From the NCBI GenBank assembly GCA_002506275.1, contig DAXG01000047.1, positions 1 to 10,587 on the forward strand: 10,587 nt of DNA, read 5' to 3'. Below are positions 7,006-10,587 of this stretch, piece by piece (the first letter of the stretch is position 1; the number at the start of each line of letters is the position of its first letter). The notes beneath the pieces were generated by a model, which was not told where the DNA came from, did not search any database, and saw only the letters and a list, made by a program, of their open reading frames with translations. Both the position numbers and the translations under genes were made by a program. The stretch comes from Euryarchaeota archaeon UBA259. GTDB taxonomy: Archaea > Thermoplasmatota > Poseidoniia > Poseidoniales > Poseidoniaceae.

Positions 7006-8754
7006 ATGAACGGTACAGAACTTGTCCGGATGCGCAGAAGGCACCCTTCTCAATACATTGCTCTCGGGCTTTTAGCATTCACCGGCACGATGATGTTTAC
7101 ATCACACTCGATTGCAGCCGGTGGCTCTTCTTCGTCCTCACCTTTCCAAGATATTGATAATTCACAAGCTGTCCTCGTGGGTTTGGGGATACTCTTGGGC
7201 GTGTATGCGCTCATCATTACCGAAGTTGTCCACCGAACGCTCGCAGCAGCAGTAGGTGGACTTCTTGCTATTATTGCACTCAGTTACTATTCTGAAAGTT
7301 CCTACACGCTTGGAGAAGTTACCACCCTCATTGACTGGGAGACGATAGGTCTCTTGCTCGGAATGATGGTCATGGTCGGTATTCTCTCACACACTGGATT
7401 GTTTGAATGGTTCGCTGTTCAAGCCTACAAACGCAGCGGTGGATCAGTTTGGACACTGGTTGTCATTCTCTGTTCTGTAACTGCCGTACTCTCTGCCTTC
7501 CTTGATAACGTCACGACGATGTTACTCCTCACACCGGTTACGATTCAATTGGCGAAGGTCCTCGACCTCAAACCGATACCTCTGCTCATCTCTGAAGTAC
7601 TGTTTTCCAATATTGGAGGCGCTGCTACCATGATCGGAGACCCTCCAAACATCATGATTGGTTCCGGACTTTCAACAGCTGCTATTGAAGATGCAGCAAT
7701 GAAGAAGGAAGGTTTGGTCCAAGAGGGATACCTCGAACTTGCCAGTTCGGGCGTGACATTCAACGATTTCATTATTGAAATGGCTCCCGGTATTCTCATG
7801 TGCATTGTACCGAGTTTTATGTTTCTCAAATGGTTCTATGCAGAAGAGTTCTCTGGTAGCCGTGTTCGCGATATTGCTGAACTTGAATCGAAGTACGGAA
7901 TCAAAGATGCTGCAATGCTGAAAGTTGCTGGCTCCATCCTCATCTTGGTCGTACTGAACTTTTTCCTCCATCCTCTAACACACATTGCTGTTTCATGGAT
8001 TGCTTTAGTTGGTGCTGTGATAATGCTCCTTGCCACGGACCGACACGAACTTGAGAAGCCCCTCGAGCACGTTGAGTGGTCGACGCTTCTTTTCTTTGCG
8101 GGTTTATTCGTCCTGGTCCATGCACTGCAATATTTGGGCGTCATATCGTTCATTGGTGATTACGTTACCAAAGGCATTGAGATGTTTGGTACGAACGAAG
8201 ACGGCAATGTCGTCCGCCTCGCCGCAGCAATTTTGATCATTCTGTGGGTTTCAGCAGTTGCCTCTGCCTTCATTGACAATATTCCATACACTGCGACGAT
8301 GATTCCAGTTGTTTTACAGATCTCATATGAACTTAATATTGATCTTGGTCCATTGATTTGGGCTCTTGCATTTGGTGCTTGTCTTGGTGGAAACGGTACC
8401 CTAATTGGTGCTTCTGCTAACGTTGTCACCGCTGGCATGTCCGAAGAAGCAGGTTATCCGATTTCTTTCAACGAGTTCTTCAAAGCCGGTTTCCCAATTA
8501 TGATTCTCACCACTGCAATTGTTTCGCTTTACATGATGCTGGTCTACGTCATCGGCGCCGACGGTGGGGCTACGGTTTGGAAGATTGTATGTATCGGTGT
8601 GACCCTGATCGGAATCATTTGGCAAGTCGCACGTGGACGAGCCAAAGGGAAGAACTTCGCTGAATCACTTGTTGATGATGATTTGGACACATTCATCGAT
8701 ATAGCGGAACAGGCTGTTGACCTCATCAAAGGCACGAAGTCTTCTGAGGAATGA
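7006..8754 (+). CDS. P-protein (OCA2-like) transporter of the ArsB/NhaD ion transporter superfamily
   Basis: Polytopic membrane transporter, about 582 residues from ATG 7006. The family includes NhaD Na+/H+ antiporters, ArsB, citrate carriers and the human P protein OCA2. Two inverted-repeat halves are visible: the first has SAFLDNVTTMLLLTPV (D167, N168) and GGAATMIGDPPNIM (D212-N215); the second has SAFIDNIPYTATMIPV (D424, N425) and GGNGTLIGASANVV (near N463). These match OCA2-type signatures better than NhaD. A long soluble loop (about 230-295) separates the halves. The N-terminus has an additional hydrophobic segment after RMRRRHPSQY, ending SIAAGGSSSSS, which looks like a signal peptide. 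The frame opens at ATG 6925, overlapping yhbY by 29 nt, and ATG 7030 is also possible. Transported ion is not decidable from sequence; sodium, proton or an organic anion are the candidates. Confidence 0.88.
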   Translation: MNGTELVRMRRRHPSQYIALGLLAFTGTMMFTSHSIAAGGSSSSSPFQDIDNSQAVLVGLGILLGVYALIITEVVHRTLAAAVGGLLAIIALSYYSESSYTLGEVTTLIDWETIGLLLGMMVMVGILSHTGLFEWFAVQAYKRSGGSVWTLVVILCSVTAVLSAFLDNVTTMLLLTPVTIQLAKVLDLKPIPLLISEVLFSNIGGAATMIGDPPNIMIGSGLSTAAIEDAAMKKEGLVQEGYLELASSGVTFNDFIIEMAPGILMCIVPSFMFLKWFYAEEFSGSRVRDIAELESKYGIKDAAMLKVAGSILILVVLNFFLHPLTHIAVSWIALVGAVIMLLATDRHELEKPLEHVEWSTLLFFAGLFVLVHALQYLGVISFIGDYVTKGIEMFGTNEDGNVVRLAAAILIILWVSAVASAFIDNIPYTATMIPVVLQISYELNIDLGPLIWALAFGACLGGNGTLIGASANVVTAGMSEEAGYPISFNEFFKAGFPIMILTTAIVSLYMMLVYVIGADGGATVWKIVCIGVTLIGIIWQVARGRAKGKNFAESLVDDDLDTFIDIAEQAVDLIKGTKSSEE

Positions 8755-8780
8755 ACACATTTCTCCGTTGAATTGAAGTG

Positions 8781-8815
8781 CCATGGGTTCATGGTGAACA
8801 TCGTGGAACACCATG
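8781..8815 (+). promoter_or_regulatory. Two mutually exclusive hairpins over the start codon of the zinc-ribbon/TPR gene
   Basis: CCATG (8781-8785) can pair with CATGG (8790-8794) around a GGTT loop. The same CATGGTG segment (8790-8796) can instead pair perfectly with CACCATG (8809-8815) around a 12-nt loop, and that second stem buries the ATG at 8813. The two stems share 8790-8794, so only one can form at a time. This is the geometry of a translational switch, but the stems are only 5 and 7 bp, so the regulatory reading is an inference. Confidence 0.35.
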
Positions 8816-10258
8816 TTTGAGTGTAAAGTCTGTGGTTTACTTTCCTTAGGTGGTGGCGCATGTCCGGCATGTGGAAGTCTTCTCCTCGTGGATTTAACCC
8901 TTGAAGACGGTGACTCAAGCCCGCTACCAACCGAAGTACCAGGACTTGACGATGCTGTTACTTCATGGTATGAATTAGAGGGGATTGAGCCACCAGTGAC
9001 TGACGCTGAATCACCACCTCAACCTTCACCTGGCTCAGGTTCGCTTCCTTTTGGATTCTCAGGTGAATCCAACACCAATGTTTCTCGTCTACCCTTTGGT
9101 GTTGGAAGTTATGCGACTGGAGTGCCTTTTGAGGACGATGAAGAGGCATTGCCTCTGATCAGTGATCAAACTCAAAGTTTGCCCTTGAAAGAGATAAGTT
9201 CGCCAGTGGTGCCAACACCAGCGCCACCCCTCAAACCTGAAACTCATCCCGTAATCCCCACTGAACCCCCAAATATTCCTGCCCAGCCACCCTTGGTGTC
9301 AACTGATCCGGTAAGGGACGCACAAGCACCTGTGGAGCAAATCCAAGTTCCTGCATTCACGCCGAGCGTTGTTGCTCAACTTCCCATTGCACCTGCTCTG
9401 CCTGCAGCGCCCGTACAACCTCCTGCAGCGCCCGTTCGTATCGAACCTGCCCCTCTGGCCCCTGCAGAGGTGAACCAGCCACAGGCGCTTCGAATCTCAC
9501 CCATAGCGCCAATTGCTGCCGTTGAAGTGCCCAGTGCTCCGCAACTGGAAGCCGTTCCAGATATGTGGCGTATCGACGCTTCACCGGTGAACATGGATGA
9601 ACTCTATGCAGTTGATGATCAAGTCGTGGAAGTTGTCCACACGATGGACGATGACGACACCTACATGCACGGAACAGATTTCGAAGATTTGCATCCGGAC
9701 TCGGGCGTTATCTCACTCGAACTCCACCCAGCAAAGGCTATCGGTGTCAATTTAAGCGGCATACCGGAGCTTGAAGAAACATTGGCTGAAGGGTTTTATG
9801 CAATCGGTGAAGAATCGTGGGCACAAGCAGCAATAGCCTTCCAGAAAATGGCAGCAAAAATGCCGGGTGACTCAGCAGTTTTCAACAACTATGGATTAGC
9901 CCTCTTACAACGAGCATTGTCGATGGCAAAGAGCAGTGATTTGGAAGTTCAACAACTCGCATCCACTCAATTTGAGTCGGCAATCTTGGCTCTGCGTGAA
10001 GCGGCAAAATCTTCGCCGGCTAACGGTACTATCCTGCTAAACCTCACCCATGCTTTACTCGTTAGCGGTCGTGCTGAGAAGGCTTTGAACCTCCTTTTCA
10101 TGTATCAAAAGCACAACGAAAACACGCCTGAAAGTGCGAATCTTGAGGCCGCAACATTGGTGAGCATGGGCGAAAGTGGACGAGCTCTTGAAGTTCTTCA
10201 ATCGGTAAAACAAGACGTTACAATCGCTGCAAACATCTCAAAATTGACATATTCATGA
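8813..10258 (+). CDS. Unrecognised zinc-ribbon, proline-rich, TPR-like protein
   Basis: I do not recognise this as a named family. It is 481 residues, with no signal peptide or membrane helix, so it is probably cytoplasmic. Parts in order: a zinc ribbon with C4-x2-C7-x9-C17-x2-C20; an acidic, low-complexity stretch (about 28-125); a proline/alanine-rich linker (about 131-249); a second acidic block with DDDD near 280; then a helical C-terminus (about 319-470) with alternating A/L pairs like TPR repeats, such as EESWAQAAIAFQKMAAKMPGD, AILALREAAKSSPANGTI and GRAEKALNLLFMY. TPRs usually hold protein partners and short zinc ribbons often bind protein or nucleic acid, so a scaffold or adaptor role is plausible but unproven. 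ATG 8813 puts the first cysteine at residue 4. The gene stands alone, 58 nt after the transporter, and may share its transcript. Confidence 0.75.
   Translation: MFECKVCGLLSLGGGACPACGSLLLVDLTLEDGDSSPLPTEVPGLDDAVTSWYELEGIEPPVTDAESPPQPSPGSGSLPFGFSGESNTNVSRLPFGVGSYATGVPFEDDEEALPLISDQTQSLPLKEISSPVVPTPAPPLKPETHPVIPTEPPNIPAQPPLVSTDPVRDAQAPVEQIQVPAFTPSVVAQLPIAPALPAAPVQPPAAPVRIEPAPLAPAEVNQPQALRISPIAPIAAVEVPSAPQLEAVPDMWRIDASPVNMDELYAVDDQVVEVVHTMDDDDTYMHGTDFEDLHPDSGVISLELHPAKAIGVNLSGIPELEETLAEGFYAIGEESWAQAAIAFQKMAAKMPGDSAVFNNYGLALLQRALSMAKSSDLEVQQLASTQFESAILALREAAKSSPANGTILLNLTHALLVSGRAEKALNLLFMYQKHNENTPESANLEAATLVSMGESGRALEVLQSVKQDVTIAANISKLTYS
9401..9435 (+). repeat. Direct repeat in the proline-rich linker
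   Basis: The 14-nt sequence CCTGCAGCGCCCGT occurs at 9401-9414 and again at 9422-9435, a 21-nt period that codes AAPV twice (AAPVQPP, AAPVRIE). This is a recent in-frame duplication of seven codons in a low-complexity linker. Confidence 0.8.
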
Positions 10259-10293
10259 TCTGAATGTCAGTCAAAAGGATAGATTTTGGACAT

Positions 10294-10311
10294 GAAATTC
10301 AAGAGAATTTC
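10294..10311 (+). terminator. Hairpin with T-rich tail after the zinc-ribbon/TPR gene
   Basis: GAAATTC (10294-10300) and GAATTTC (10305-10311) form a perfect 7-bp stem with an AAGA loop, 36 nt after the stop codon, followed by GATATTTTA. It is a candidate 3' end for the upstream transcript. The stem is AT-rich and the T-run is only four bases, so it is a weak terminator at best. Confidence 0.4.
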
Positions 10312-10361
10312 GATATTTTAGGAGCGAAGAAATACGAATTTTACATGCAAAAATGCGAACA

Positions 10362-10402
10362 AGCAAATGCAATGCTATGGGTCATTTGCTAGAGGATTTT
10401 TT
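10362..10402 (+). terminator. Hairpin followed by six T residues
   Basis: AGCAAATG (10362-10369) and CATTTGCT (10383-10390) form a perfect 8-bp stem with a 13-nt loop; after AGAGGA comes TTTTTT at 10397-10402. A T-run is the core of archaeal intrinsic termination, so this is the better of the two candidate ends for the upstream gene and would also insulate the structured region to the right. Confidence 0.5.
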
Positions 10403-10433
10403 GACACATTTCTACGAGGCCTAAACCGATTCG

Positions 10434-10443
10434 TTGATATATG
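10434..10443 (+). promoter_or_regulatory. Possible archaeal TATA box
   Basis: TTGATATATG lies in AT-rich DNA after the terminator-like T-run. An archaeal start site about 25 nt downstream would fall near 10460-10468, at the front of the G-rich foldable stretch. No convincing BRE is seen just upstream, so this rests on position and base composition only. Confidence 0.3.
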
Positions 10444-10444
10444 G

Positions 10445-10587
10445 GTGGTAAGTCGGGGGGATGCTTAAGCACCCTGATATGCCATGTATCGGGGGAAGGG
10501 CAGAGGAGAACCGTCCCTGAGGAGGCGGTTTTCTGTGGAAGCCGAATTGGCATGAATTAGATACCGAAGGGTTACTCATATGGTGTG
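10445..10587 (+). ncRNA. Candidate structured RNA or structured leader, open at the right edge
   Basis: No credible coding frame is present: forward ATGs at 10461, 10484 and 10553 stop after 19, 23 and 2 codons. Composition shifts from AT-rich to G-rich at about 10443. Three foldable elements follow one another: the 10-bp palindrome TGCTTAAGCA (10462-10471); CCCTGATA (10472-10479) with TATCGGGG (10487-10494) around a 7-nt loop; and GAGAACCG (10506-10513) with CGGTTTTC (10526-10533), capped by TCC/GGA around CTGA. G-U pairs are needed in the last two. I could not match it to tRNA, 5S, SRP or RNase P RNA. It may instead be the leader of a gene starting near the edge (ATG 10580). Confidence 0.3.

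Noticed and set aside
9357..9594. Two minus-strand open frames within the zinc-ribbon/TPR gene
   Set aside because: They are antisense to the proline/alanine-rich linker and have biased composition with no domain.
10484..10555. Short forward frame of 23 codons starting at ATG 10484
   Set aside because: No ribosome-binding site, no recognisable product, and it overlaps strong RNA stems.
10554..10565. GAATTAGATACC resembles the GGATTAGATACCC block of 16S rRNA
   Set aside because: The flanks do not match 16S rRNA on either side, so this short match is chance.
10445..10587. Identity as SRP RNA, RNase P RNA or tRNA
   Set aside because: I could not find the UGUAA U-turn of the SRP Alu domain, the GAGGAAAGUC-type block of RNase P RNA, or a T-arm GGTTCRANNCC of tRNA. 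The stretch is left as an unassigned candidate.

Overview
The window most likely comes from an archaeon, and the gene set best fits an uncultivated euryarchaeon of the Marine Group II (Poseidoniales) kind. The archaeal evidence is direct: the tail of a type II (archaeal) glyceraldehyde-3-phosphate dehydrogenase, an Rpp21/Rpr2-type RNase P subunit and a small CRM (YhbY) RNA-binding protein. The Marine Group II placement is an inference. It rests on moderate GC, a giant membrane-anchored subtilase with many Ig-like modules, a bacterial-type adenylate kinase and proline-rich cytoplasmic tails. All seven recognisable genes are on the + strand.

Layout. 2-571: C-terminal 189 residues of GAPDH, cut by the left edge. 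637-5598: an exported, KP-43-like S8 protease of about 1650 residues with a CARDB-like module, several Ig-like repeats, one membrane anchor and a proline-rich cytoplasmic tail. 5643-6272: adenylate kinase. 6282-6632: RNase P component 4, with a TTG start and a good Shine-Dalgarno. 6687-6953: CRM/YhbY protein. 7006-8754: ion transporter of the P-protein (OCA2-like) branch of the ArsB/NhaD superfamily. 8813-10258: unrecognised soluble protein with an N-terminal zinc ribbon, a proline-rich linker and C-terminal TPR-like helices. 10259-10587: no gene; it holds two terminator-like hairpins, a TATA-like box and a G-rich, strongly foldable stretch that may be an RNA gene or a structured leader running off the right edge.

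How the genes relate. adk, rnp4 and yhbY are tightly packed and look like one transcription unit for nucleotide and RNA housekeeping. The protease and the transporter act at the cell surface; one would release peptides from outside protein and the other would move ions or organic anions. No mobile element, CRISPR array or defence system is visible. The points most worth following up are the Asp at the protease oxyanion-hole position, the conserved-looking aromatic motif at its cytoplasmic C-terminus, the zinc-ribbon/TPR orphan with two competing hairpins over its start codon, the recurrence of small hairpins at gene junctions, and the structured right-hand end.
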